Source: Halisarca cf. caerulea (taxonomy: Eukaryota > Porifera > Demospongiae > Chondrillida > Halisarcidae). Taken from it: 10,000 nt of DNA. The notes under the pieces were generated by a model. It searched no databases. It was not told the origin of the DNA and was given only the letters and a program-made list of their open reading frames with translations. Below are positions 1 through 8,353 of the stretch, one piece after another (position 1 is the stretch's first letter; the number at the start of each line of letters is the position of its first letter). The stretch spans positions 2,449,117 to 2,459,116 of the forward strand of contig CAUJGJ010000434.1 in NCBI GenBank assembly GCA_963170055.1, given 5' to 3'. A program made the position numbers and the translations under genes.

Positions 1-524
1 GGAGTCGCGTGCATCAGGCAATCTTCAGTGTCAGTGGTCTGTCCTTCACCAGAGTCACTGCATTTGTGGAGGGACACCAGTTTGGCAGTCCTGATGCCTT
101 TAATCGAAGAAATGCTCTTAGGGGGATGGACGGAATCACATTCTCTTATGGGAATTCTGGTACTCAACGCACACTTTGGTCTTATGCCGCTGGAGTTGCC
201 GACAAGAAGGACAGATCTGATTGTCCATGTTCTACTGTTCCTGGTGATGCCGCATCAAGTAGATTTGGCAATCATCACTACTGCGATACTGGAAATTCTG
301 GTCATACTAGTCAAAATCGCTGGTTCACAGAGAAAGTTCTGTGGAGTGGAGAGGGATGCCCAGCCAACAGTACTTGCTGTGATGCTCCAGACCTTCCATA
401 CTTTTGCAGAGCTCATTTGCAGAATTCACAAACCACTGACAGATTTGTCATTACAGTGAGGCTAAGTGACCCCGCTTCCCTTGAAGATATTGGAATAACG
501 AAGTTGGAGATTTATGTATCCTGA
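1..524 (+). CDS. Secreted fibrinogen-like/Cys-rich protein, copy 1 (5' part outside window)
   Basis: This is the C-terminal 174 codons of a protein whose start lies upstream of the window; the first whole codon is at position 3 and the TGA stop is at 522-524. The frame is fixed by gap-free alignment to the copy at 9117, which has a full N-terminus, so the first bases are internal coding sequence and not a start. Visible motifs are HQFGSPDAF, MDGITFSYG, a CPC pair, HHYCDTG, LWSGEGCP, a CC pair and a closing LEDIGITKLEIYV. This pattern resembles a family of uncharacterised secreted invertebrate proteins I recall from sponges, cnidarians and amphioxus, in which a fibrinogen-like N-terminal piece precedes a Cys-rich domain. 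No catalytic motif is evident, so binding or adhesion is the reasonable guess. Compared with copy 2, ten residues differ. Family membership is from memory of motifs; coding status is firm. Confidence 0.88.
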   Translation, partial: SRVHQAIFSVSGLSFTRVTAFVEGHQFGSPDAFNRRNALRGMDGITFSYGNSGTQRTLWSYAAGVADKKDRSDCPCSTVPGDAASSRFGNHHYCDTGNSGHTSQNRWFTEKVLWSGEGCPANSTCCDAPDLPYFCRAHLQNSQTTDRFVITVRLSDPASLEDIGITKLEIYVS

Positions 525-971
525 GGGGACAATGTAGAGAGCAGCTGATCAAGGATTATGTATGCACATATAATATAGCCATCAATAGTAATAGGTTCAA
601 TACAAATATTAAAACAATACCTCATTTCTTATAATTACTCATCTTTACAAGATAATATACTTATGATAGGAACAACATCAGCTGTGTATAATTAGTATTA
701 TAATAATTCTTGATAATAATCAATAAGGTATTACATTATAGATGATCAAATGACCACATTGCATCAGTTGAATACATAACTTACATATTATAGCACATTC
801 TAATATTATACAGGTGACATTGTTAATAAAGATGGTTATAAAACACCAGAGCACTACAGGCTGAATATTCTCTTTCACTATAGCTACTTATTATGTATAA
901 TGTGGTCGAGTGCATGTTTGTGTGTGTTGGCATATTCTGCAACTTGTATAGTGAACAATGTTGGCACATGT

Positions 972-973
<2 letters not shown>
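525..973. other. AT-rich 3' flank, no gene seen
   Basis: This stretch has no exon-like reading frame on either strand. It holds the presumed 3' UTR of copy 1 and the two candidate poly(A) hexamers, and runs into the (GT)n tract. Confidence 0.6.
608..613 (+). promoter_or_regulatory. Possible poly(A) signal ATTAAA for copy 1
   Basis: ATTAAA lies 84 bases after the stop codon of the upstream gene, in AT-rich DNA. A canonical AATAAA occurs further on at 825-830, about 300 bases after the stop. Either could serve; AT-rich DNA produces such hexamers by chance, so confidence is low. Confidence 0.35.
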
Positions 974-1009
<36 letters not shown>

Positions 1010-1128
1010 CTGTTTGTGTGTGTGTGTGTTGTGTGTGTTTGTGTGTGTATGTGTGAGCATGTGTGTGTGTATGTGTGTGTGTGTGTGTTTGTGTTTGTGT
1101 GTGTGTGTGTGTTGTGAGTGTTTGTGTG
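974..1128. repeat. Compound (GT)n microsatellite
   Basis: A run of about 17 GT units is followed by GT blocks broken by TTT, TTG and GTATG interruptions. All reading frames through it give only Val/Cys or Thr/His repeats and are not genes. Confidence 0.95.
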
Positions 1129-1239
1129 CACATGCATGTATTTACATGCAAGGTGTTTGAGATCAAGTTAATTGGCTGGAGGGAAGATTATATATATTAA
1201 GATCATTACATAATTTTATAGTTGTGATATATAAAATTA

Positions 1240-1402
1240 CAGCCACGTACACCTAGTTTATCCGAAAACCTCATTTATCCAACAGTCCACTGTGAATCAC
1301 CATCACTACTCTGTGTACAATTTACCCGGATTTATCCAACACCTGGTTTACCTAAAACATTTCATGAGGAACAAATGTGGTCAGATAAATGAGGGCCCAC
1401 TG
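1240..1402. mobile_element. Pogo/Tigger-like MITE candidate, 163 bp
   Basis: The left end begins TA-CAG and soon reads CCTAGTTTATCCGA. The right end, read in reverse complement, begins CAGTGGGCCCTCATTTATCT. The two share the CAG tip, a CCT and a TTATC(C/T)GA core. The TTTATCC motif recurs inside at about 1276 and 1330, as sub-terminal repeats do in such elements. Termini of the form CAGTGG..CCTC..TTATCCG are known for pogo/Tigger-type (Tc1/mariner superfamily) elements, which duplicate TA. The left TA is at 1238-1239; the right flank is CA, a likely decayed TA. No transposase is present, so this would be a non-autonomous copy. It lies between the convergent 3' ends of two genes. Confidence 0.55.
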
Positions 1403-1537
1403 CAATTTGTAGTAAGTAATTACAAAAATAGCTTTACCAGTAGTTTACACACTGTTTATCTTCATCAATTTCCTATAACCCAGCATTGCAATATTGCGTA
1501 CATTAAAGTTCTGTCGAGGTTAATGCTTTGATTCTTG

Positions 1538-2190
1538 TCAGTCGCGAAATCTCATCTTCATTTGGGTGAATTTCATAGCATGTTCAGCTCCATCAGCCAA
1601 AGGGTACCAGTGTATGTTCCCCCAGCTTGTCCTAAACCTATAGAGGCCGTTGAGATTGGAGTAGTAACACCCCTCAAACCACCAGGCACCAGAGGGGATT
1701 GAAGCATAGTTACCACTAGCAGACTGATCATTACCTCTGTCTTTAGTGGTAAATTGCATACCATTGTGACTGGACAGTCGATCGCGAACAGTACTAGTTG
1801 TCTTGTAGTCTGCTATGTCTAGTGTGTAGTTAGTACTGGCATCATTAACGTTGAAGAATCCGTAGTGAGCATATTTGTAGTTGCCGAAGAAATCGGCCAA
1901 CTCAACCCTTAGTTCAGTTCTTGGTGCTGATGAGGTCAAGCAGTTTATATGGCCTAAGCCTAGCCAATATTCCCGCTTCAAATTTCCAAAACCAGCAACA
2001 TAGTCCGTCCATCCTCTGTGAAAGTCTTCAGATCCATACATTCTTCTCTGGAAGACAGTCCATCCTCCATTCATCATATCACAGAAAACATTGAATGGCT
2101 TCCCACATCCAGGGTCGAGAGTGTAGACTCCATCTTCTCTACATCCATTCTCATATGCCTGTCTGCAGTCACGAGGTGTACGGTTGGAGC
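1538..2190 (-). CDS. Terminal exon: fibrinogen C-terminal (FReD) domain
   Basis: This exon encodes a whole fibrinogen-related domain, 216 residues plus TGA at 1538-1540, the usual size. In order it shows RDC near the start, FNVFCDMMNGGWTVFQRR, the tryptophan/glycine stretch EYWLGLGHIN, TELRVEL, DRLSSHNGMQFTTKDRGND, AWWFEGCYYSNLNG, IHWYPL and a closing MKFTQMKMR. FReDs bind glycans, acetylated groups or proteins outside the cell. The exon start is placed at an acceptor (AG at 2191-2192) because it joins the upstream exon in phase 1; the frame stays open about 42 bases further upstream to a TGA. Two departures from the family are visible: GNYA replaces the usual GNCA, leaving the Cys of FEGC without its normal partner, and DRGND has Gly where a calcium-site acid is common. 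An extra Cys in HINC might compensate. The domain call is very safe; function is not known. Confidence 0.93.
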
Positions 2191-2261
2191 CTGTCAGGTT
2201 AGGCAAATTTATACATGGAGTGCATAGAATGTACTTGCATCGCTGTCACATCAGCATCACT

Positions 2262-2272
2262 GTCACACACAT

Positions 2273-2307
<35 letters not shown>

Positions 2308-2334
2308 CGCACACACACATACACACACACACAT

Positions 2335-2394
<60 letters not shown>

Positions 2395-2414
2395 ACACAC
2401 ACACACACACACAT

Positions 2415-2507
<93 letters not shown>
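2262..2507. repeat. Inverted (CA)n / (TG)n microsatellite in intron
   Basis: About 150 bases of CA repeats, with a few interruptions, are followed directly by about 93 bases of TG repeats, meeting at ACATGTGTATG around 2411-2421. The two halves are complementary and could form a long hairpin or Z-DNA. It lies wholly inside the inferred intron 2191-2639 of the minus-strand gene. Confidence 0.95.
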
Positions 2508-2508
<1 letters not shown>

Positions 2509-2639
2509 TTTTGCATAATCAAGTATGGGTATAAGAGAACACTGAGTTTTGTACACTCATGCTTCAAGTTGCAACAATGCATGATTGAAGATCTCATGAT
2601 CACCACTTCACATACATTGCGATCACAATATAGGTGTAC

Positions 2640-2780
2640 CTGAATCTTTTGCAAGACAGAAACCTTGAGCCAGGTTCTTAGTTGCGATATTCAGATTGAT
2701 GGGTTCATTCCACTGGCTGTCAGATACATTTGTATAAACTTTAAATGATGGCACATTGTCCCGTGTCCGCATGGTATCAC
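2640..2780 (-). CDS. Exon: linker between Calx-beta and fibrinogen domains
   Basis: This 141-base segment is open throughout and bounded on the minus strand by an acceptor (TATCAG before 2780) and a donor (CAG/GTACAC at 2640). It starts and ends in phase 1, so it fits both neighbouring exons: its first two bases complete an Arg codon with the upstream exon and its last base completes a Gly codon with the fibrinogen exon. The 46 or so residues include VPSFKVYTNVSD, NEPINLNIATKN and GFCLAKDS, with two N-x-S/T or similar sites and one Cys. I recognise no domain in it. Support comes from splice-site phase and open frame, not from homology. Confidence 0.62.
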
Positions 2781-3268
2781 CTGATATTAATAACAATATA
2801 ATTATATATTATTTGACATGCAAAAATAATAATATTATATTATCTTAGTATAAAATGTGCATTCATTTGTTTGAAGTGTTGTTTTTATTAAGTAAATTCA
2901 AATAAATTTTGTAATAAAAAATTCATTAGCATATTTGGTACTTATCATATTATACAATCTGTATGCAATGTGGTCATAAAACACTTAGTGAAATTACATA
3001 ATATTATTCTTTGCATATGTGCTGAAGTACATTTGCATAATTTTTTTTCATTGATGCTGCCACAGCTTGTCAACGTCCTGTAAACAGCATGCAAGTTAAC
3101 ACATGTCCCATTTTTGATATCGATATTTGATATATTGATGGCTATATTAACATACGTAATAACTCTCTAAGGCCAATTATTGTTGTAACAGGTACGTTTT
3201 AAATTATTTCATTTTTTATTGAATAATTGCAAGCTACACACTGTTTGCTACCATGTAGTCAGACTCAC
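2781..3268 (-). other. Inferred intron, AT-rich, no gene seen
   Basis: This 488-base stretch separates the linker exon from the second Calx-beta exon. The donor at its 3268 end reads GTGAGT, a near-perfect consensus; the acceptor at 2781 is TATCAG. It contains only AT-rich sequence and short T runs. Confidence 0.6.
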
Positions 3269-3475
3269 GCTTATCATCTTTGATCGTAATCTTGCTCACA
3301 TTTGCACAGGCCATCTGGTCATCATTGGGCTTCAGGCGACAGGTGAAATGTCTAATTATAGTATCTGGATTGTCGCAGATACTATCATTGGCAATGATGG
3401 GAACTTTGCAGATAGCTAAAGAGCTTCCAGGCTCAAAGCAGCACTTTCTGTTGAAGGCTTCATAGTGTGTACCAG
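3269..3475 (-). CDS. Exon: C-terminal part of a Calx-beta domain
   Basis: This 207-base exon encodes GTHYEAFNRK, then CFEPGSSLAICKVPII, then TCRLKPNDDQ and finally NVSKITIKDD. These match in order the Calx-beta pattern: G-x-DYE, F-x-PG-S, a VPII strand, an F-x-V-x-L strand with a following N-D, and the closing VTI-DD. Calx-beta is an extracellular, often calcium-binding Ig-like fold common in sponge adhesion proteins, including aggregation factors. The usual acidic run after the II strand (DD-x-x-x-E) is here AND, so calcium binding may be weak. The acceptor is a pyrimidine-rich CCTCCCCTCCAG ending at 3476; the donor is GTGAGT. Both ends are phase 1. A longer in-frame extension to 3596 exists but lies beyond the acceptor and is judged intronic. 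Confidence 0.72.
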
Positions 3476-3599
3476 CTGGAGGGGAGGCACATGCAATATT
3501 AAGAAGGATCGATGCAAAAATATTAAATTTATACATGCATACAGCTAGAGAGTAGCTAAGATCACAGATAGAGAGGGCATATCTTGCATGTTGCATGAG

Positions 3600-3601
<2 letters not shown>

Positions 3602-3671
<70 letters not shown>

Positions 3672-3686
3672 ATTCACACACATGCA

Positions 3687-3749
<63 letters not shown>

Positions 3750-3758
3750 ACAAACACA

Positions 3759-3819
<61 letters not shown>
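3602..3819. repeat. (CA)n microsatellite, (UG)n in the minus-strand transcript
   Basis: Two long CA blocks (3602-3669 and about 3690-3819) are split by a short unique piece containing TATTCACACACATGC. In the minus-strand pre-mRNA this becomes a long UG run ending about 126 bases upstream of the acceptor of the next exon. Confidence 0.95.
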
Positions 3820-3821
<2 letters not shown>

Positions 3822-3876
3822 ATGGCTGTTCCATCTAAGCACTCCATTGTGATACAAGCTCTCTATTTGGTGGGAC

Positions 3877-3957
3877 TAGTGCGTTGTATGTGAACATCAG
3901 CAGCAGTATGTCTCATAGTCACCTCAAAGTCAAATCCATCAAAACAGAAACTGATAA
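3877..3957 (-). CDS. Candidate exon: N-terminal part of the Calx-beta domain
   Basis: On the minus strand a very good acceptor, CTCTCTCTTTCAG, precedes an open segment encoding ISFCFDGFDFEVTMRHTAAD. Its F-x-F-E-V-T-M strand resembles the early strands of Calx-beta, and joining it in phase 1 to the exon at 3475 gives a domain of normal length with a T-GTHYEAF junction. The weak point is the donor: the phase-1 choice is A/GTCCCA, which is poor, while the better-looking GAG/GTGACT at 3923 is phase 0 and does not fit the next exon. Either the donor is unusual or mutated, or the exon is used differently. An in-frame TAG follows just beyond. Confidence 0.42.
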
Positions 3958-4156
3958 CTGAAAGAGAGAGGATTTCATGCGTTCTATGTAGCATAATATG
4001 CTATTACAAATTGTAGGTTTTGTATGCATGACATTATTATATCAATCATATATGACATATGAATATGATGAATTATATTACCTAGTGTAGTGGCTGATGT
4101 ATATGATTAAGATATGCATGTTGGTATTCTATAGCCTTATGCTCACGTGAACTCAC

Positions 4157-4453
4157 TTTGTTGACCTGTAGTAACCTCCACTACAGCTGGTGATCTGCTC
4201 CTTATTCTATCATTACTCCCATCAAGGCCCTATGCTGTAATCCTGTACTTAGCACCAGGTACTAGTGAGTGGAATGTTCTCGAACTTCTCTTGTCGTTAT
4301 TCACATACTGTCCTACTACTGGTTGTCCTAAGTCCAGTCTGTGATATCCAATGATGACTCTCTCAATCCCATCAGCTATGGTCCCAATGTTCACTGTTGC
4401 ACATCTAGTAGTACTGCTCAATGTACCAGTTATGGTGACAGGGGGGAAAGTAT
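4157..4453 (-). pseudogene. Fibronectin III exon with an in-frame stop
   Basis: A 297-base segment with phase-1 ends (acceptor CATAAG before 4453, donor GTGAGT at 4151-4156) encodes a fibronectin type III domain of 98 codons: PPVTITGTLSSTTRCATVNI, GIERVIIGYHR, then the hallmark SLVPGAKYRITA, then GLDGSNDRIRSRSPAVVEVT. The A-x-G tail of an FN3 (TA-Y/W-GLDG) is interrupted exactly where an aromatic residue is usual: the codon at 4230-4232 reads TAG on the minus strand, one base from TAT or TAC. The early conserved Trp is also missing. The frame continues as good FN3 to the donor. The length and phase mean the exon could be skipped without shifting the frame. Options are a decayed gene, a skipped exon, a polymorphic null allele or a sequence error. 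FN3 identity is strong; expression is not established. Confidence 0.72.
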
Positions 4454-5599
4454 CTTATGGGAACATAATAGACTATAGATTGTGTGCACTTGTTAGATAT
4501 GTATCAATTACATAAATTCAATGTTATTGGCCTACAGCTAGTCAGGGTTCTTTAATACTAGGATGTTATTTTATTTGGAGCTGTGGGGGGGGGGGGGGGA
4601 GTTCTTAACAATGCATGCCTGTCATGGTGACATAACCATGGTTTAGATCTGTGTAACTGGAGTCAGGGTTTTACTTAATAAGGATAATGATCAAGTTATG
4701 TGAGGAGGAGGGGGAAGCAATAGCAAACTGTAGTATTGGAAGGGGGCCGTATATGTAGTAAATGTTAGCAAAGGGGAAAGGAGAAAGCAAATTAAGGGGA
4801 GTTCCAATAAGCCATGATCCTGAGCATGTGGTGCACAGAGTCTCTTTGTCAAACTTGCCATACACACTAAAGCATGTGTGTGGTGTCAACACTGTGGCCA
4901 CATGCATCCTGCATGGACATTGAAATTTGAGAACTAAGCCCTAGTATATTATTATGCATGTGTAAGAGAAGAAACTATAAAGGATACTGCGACGGAGCAT
5001 ATAATAGAAAACAAATGTACAGGGTTTGTTGCCTCTACAATACCATGTGTTAATTGCTGCATACAGAGGACAACAGGAGAAAGACTTGGTGTTTTAGCCC
5101 GGGGTTATTTGGAAGCTTAAGTGGAACAGAGAGATTTGGAACACTCAGATAGCAATGGAGGTACTCTACTGAACACACCACCAGATCTCTGCACTTCATT
5201 TATGATATGTCTGGTTTGTGTGACAGTTGAACTCTCAGTCAGGTATATACCTCCTATCAAACATGACTGACATATATGAGCTGTTTACACTAAAAGTGCT
5301 TTACACTAAAAGTCAAAACAATATACAAAGATGTTTCATGAAGCAATATTTGCAAACAACGTTGATAAACTTCCGAAAGATGAGGAGTCAGCAGACACAA
5401 TTCCTAAATGCATAATGCACAGTACAGAAGAAATTATGTTATCTATACACACAGGCAAGGTATTTATAAGTTACAGGAAACCCATAAATTACATCAAAAG
5501 ACTCTATCTGATAATGAAAGCCACTCAATTTCATAATACAGAGATCAGGCAGAATAATGGTATATACCTGCTTGTGCAATGTAGGAATGTACACATAAT
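4454..5599. other. Gene-poor region, upstream exons of minus gene not found
   Basis: No segment here combines an open frame, splice sites and a known domain. It contains a 15-base G run, two similar short pieces beginning AGTCAGGGTT at 4540 and 4661, and a CATGGT/ACCATG inverted repeat at 4623-4640. The missing N-terminal exons of the minus-strand gene should lie here or beyond but I cannot place them. Confidence 0.5.
4585..4599. repeat. Run of 15 G
   Basis: An uninterrupted homopolymer G tract in otherwise AT-rich DNA. Its length may be inexact because such runs are prone to sequencing error. Confidence 0.85.
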
Positions 5600-5722
5600 A
5601 CACACACACACGCACACACAAACACACACACACACACACACACGGAAGCACACACACAACACACACACACACATGTACACACACACACACACAGACACAC
5701 ACACACAAACACACACACACAT
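5600..5722. repeat. Compound (CA)n microsatellite
   Basis: CA blocks are broken by CG, AA, GGAAG, ATGT and AG interruptions, so it is older or less pure than the other tracts. Frames through it are not genes. Confidence 0.93.
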
Positions 5723-6681
5723 CATACATAGTATTACATAATACATACATATACAGTCACAGAATTAGTCTCTAACACATACCAAGCCTGTAGGAAACAC
5801 TTAAAAAGTAGGGCGGCCATGCTCACTCCGTTTGTGTCAATATAGTACTTTGTATACATAATTGAAATTCAAAAGCAACTTGATTTGCACAGCAGTCAAA
5901 TAGGCAGCTTATGCAGTTTACAGGGCGCCTAGTGTAGTAGCCATTGCCCAAGAGCTTCCTCTGAGTAAATATTAATGAGCTAATCCTAATATTCCATCCT
6001 ATTGATCTAGTTTATATGTTAACTGCTTTGGTACATTTCAACGCAGTTTGCATGATAGCGGACGCCATTTTAAACATGGCGTCCACGATCATGTGAAGAT
6101 ACTAGTTGTATTTTGTACATGTATCCAATGATATACTGAACGTTTTGAGATCAATTAAGGGATACAATTAGTATACTTTGACATCTACCAAAAAAAAAAT
6201 TTGGGTAATAAATAGTCAATAAGTGGCCTATACTGCCCTTCCTACGGCCCTGCACATACCAGTACTTGGCAGTGTACTACAACAAGTCTAATAACTGTTA
6301 CATTGAGAATGTCCATGTGCATACATTACGAAATTTAATATTTTATAAAAGTTTTGTATAATATAAATTTCAAAGTGGTAATTACAAATGGTATATATAC
6401 TTAGTCATGTCTACTGGCACACCTATAACAAGGACAACTGCTGATCACTTTACTAGAGACTTCAAAATACAGTACTGTGATTCATCTGAATAATAAATAT
6501 AATTATTAATGTTATACAATATGAAAGAAAAACATTCAAACAAAACAGCTGGTGTTGCTTACTGCACATGCAAGGTTAGATGCATGGACATGGCATAGAG
6601 CAATGGGCTAGGCATGCGCGGCGCTAGACAGTTTGCTTTATTTGCTTCAATAAAAACTACTGAAGAATATAGGGGAGCTCA

Positions 6682-6683
<2 letters not shown>
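5723..6683. other. Non-coding region, no gene seen
   Basis: Apart from a strong interrupted palindrome at 6051-6093, this stretch shows no exon, RNA gene or known element. Reading frames are short on both strands. Confidence 0.5.
6051..6093. repeat. Interrupted palindrome with paired ATGGCG motifs
   Basis: Two 18-base arms (6051-6068 and 6076-6093) match at 16 positions in inverted orientation around the loop TTTAAAC. The inner nine bases, GGACGCCAT and ATGGCGTCC, pair perfectly, and the outer CATGAT/ATCATG also pair. Each inner arm carries an AA(A)ATGGCG-like motif, close to the binding site of YY1-type zinc-finger proteins in animals. Whether any protein binds is unknown. Confidence 0.75.
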
Positions 6684-6731
<48 letters not shown>

Positions 6732-6744
6732 TACATAATTATTA

Positions 6745-6813
<69 letters not shown>

Positions 6814-6826
6814 TACATAATTATTA

Positions 6827-6857
<31 letters not shown>

Positions 6858-6931
6858 CATACATAATTATTATATTAATATATATATATATATATGTATA
6901 TCATACATAATTATTATATTAATATATTTCA
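6684..6931. repeat. (TA)n tract with four copies of a 22-bp unit
   Basis: Long TA runs are punctuated by four identical copies of a 22-bp unit starting TCATACATAATTATT, at 6729, 6811, 6857 and 6901. Spacings between starts are 82, 46 and 44 bases because the TA spacer varies in length. It is a tandem array with a unique core and an unstable TA spacer. Confidence 0.93.
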
Positions 6932-6995
6932 GAGGTGCAGATACATGAGTGAGGTCTCACTATTATAATCTTCACTGCTGGTTAGTTGCCACCTT
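6932..6995 (+). repeat. Dispersed repeat, copy A
   Basis: Starts GAGGTGCAGATA directly after a TA tract and ends CCACCTT. It aligns without gaps to 8597-8660, with about 50 of 64 bases identical by eye and most changes being transitions. Weaker similarity may run about 30 bases further. It is an old interspersed repeat of unknown class. Confidence 0.7.
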
Positions 6996-7701
6996 CTTTG
7001 GCTTGCAGAAGATTCACGCATACACACAGTCCAGCTGGCTTCTATATCCAAAATACTGCCTGCACTGTGCACGTGTAGGCAACTAATTTGTGTATATTCG
7101 AGGTCAAAGACAGATAATAATAATTATTGTTTGATACCTGTCCAGTAGTAGTGTGGACTATAATTATACACATACACACACACACTTATATGTAATGTCT
7201 GTGTGGATAACATTATAATCTTCTGTACTTCAAATTGCATTATACATTGCAGCAGTTTTTTCAAATTAACTACTGGTAATCTTTTGAAAAGTTTATTAGC
7301 TGTTTGCCATCTCAACACCTTTGTAGTGAGTCTTATGACTGTGATTGCATCTCTATGTTTAGTCACTTTGGTTCTGAGCGTAGGAGGTTTCACCTAAGCT
7401 GCACGAATTGGATCATGTCCATGTAGTGCAAGCCTTTGTCACTGGCAGGGATTCCTCGTTTGATTTAAATTTTAAGTTGATTGTGACAAATCTGCTGGTA
7501 GAAATGCCACCATGTATATACAACTATTATGTAGAAACATGGAAATCAATGCGGTGATCGTTGATCCATAATCAGTACATGGGAACTGCACAACAGCAAG
7601 TTTACATTTTTATAGGTGACTCAAGAACAATGTATATATATATATAACACATTCAGGCTGTGTATTGATATAATATATATAGATGAATATATACCATACA
7701 C
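6996..7701. other. Non-coding region, no gene seen
   Basis: Reading frames of up to 89 codons overlap on both strands at 7124-7397, but neither shows a domain, splice support or convincing start. A small CA cluster lies at about 7169-7185. Confidence 0.5.
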
Positions 7702-7763
7702 AATACACACAAACCCACCCACACCCACACCTACCCCCCACACACATACACTCATGCAAACAT

Positions 7764-7825
<62 letters not shown>

Positions 7826-7839
7826 CCCACACACTCACA

Positions 7840-7909
<70 letters not shown>

Positions 7910-7953
7910 CAAGCGCATTTACGTGTACATACAAACACACACGCACACATACA

Positions 7954-8004
<51 letters not shown>

Positions 8005-8019
8005 GCACACATACACACC
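7702..8019. repeat. Large compound (CA)n microsatellite
   Basis: It starts with degenerate CA/CCCA and C-rich sequence, then has three pure CA blocks at 7765-7824, 7847-7907 and 7955-7997 and ends in a short TA stretch. Long frames through it, up to 208 codons, are repeat artefacts. Confidence 0.95.
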
Positions 8020-8353
8020 CTCGTCCTCCTCTGAACTTGTCCAAAGCACATTTGTATGTGTGCGAATAATATGTATGTGTCTGTATATATTATGTGGTCA
8101 TGTGTGTTTGTACGTACATGTATACGCGCTTGCGTGTGTGCGCATGTGTGTGCTGTGTGCATGCTATGTGTGTGTGTGTTGGGTAAAATCTTGGTATGCA
8201 AGCGTCTTTGATAGTCAGCTGGCTGAGAGGCACAGCTGGTGAATGATGGATCGCCATTGAGACCTGTTCTTCACATGCTCGCTCCAGTGCATGGGGAAGG
8301 TTGGACAGGTCCTTAATTGTGAATGAGGTCTACCCAGTGTTGGCGTGAAAATA
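8020..8353. other. TG-rich and unique non-coding sequence
   Basis: Positions of about 8055-8184 are enriched in TGTG and GTGCG words with interruptions, in the opposite orientation to the CA tract before it. The remainder, to 8353, shows no gene. Confidence 0.55.

Noticed and set aside
9..11. GTG as a start codon for copy 1
   Set aside because: Copy 2 shows this position is internal (Val 135); the gene simply enters the window already open.
28..459. 143-codon plus-strand frame
   Set aside because: It is a shifted frame over the true coding sequence of copy 1; the same shifted frame recurs at 9517-9969 over copy 2. The real frame has the Cys motifs and a natural stop.
1292..1531. 79-codon plus-strand frame
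   Set aside because: It overlaps the MITE candidate, has no domain and ends just before the antisense fibrinogen exon.
4671..4907. 78-codon minus-strand frame upstream of the FN3 exon
   Set aside because: No FN3, Calx-beta or other domain features and no convincing splice sites in phase 1.
5921..6252. Possible transposon with CAGGGC-type ends
   Set aside because: Only the first six bases match well between ends and the flanks show no target duplication.
7124..7397. Overlapping frames of 89 and 64 codons
   Set aside because: No recognisable domain, no splice or promoter support, and AT-rich composition like the surrounding non-coding DNA.
7616..8242. 208-codon frame, and other long frames of Thr-His or Cys-Val repeats
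   Set aside because: They are translations of CA/TG microsatellites.
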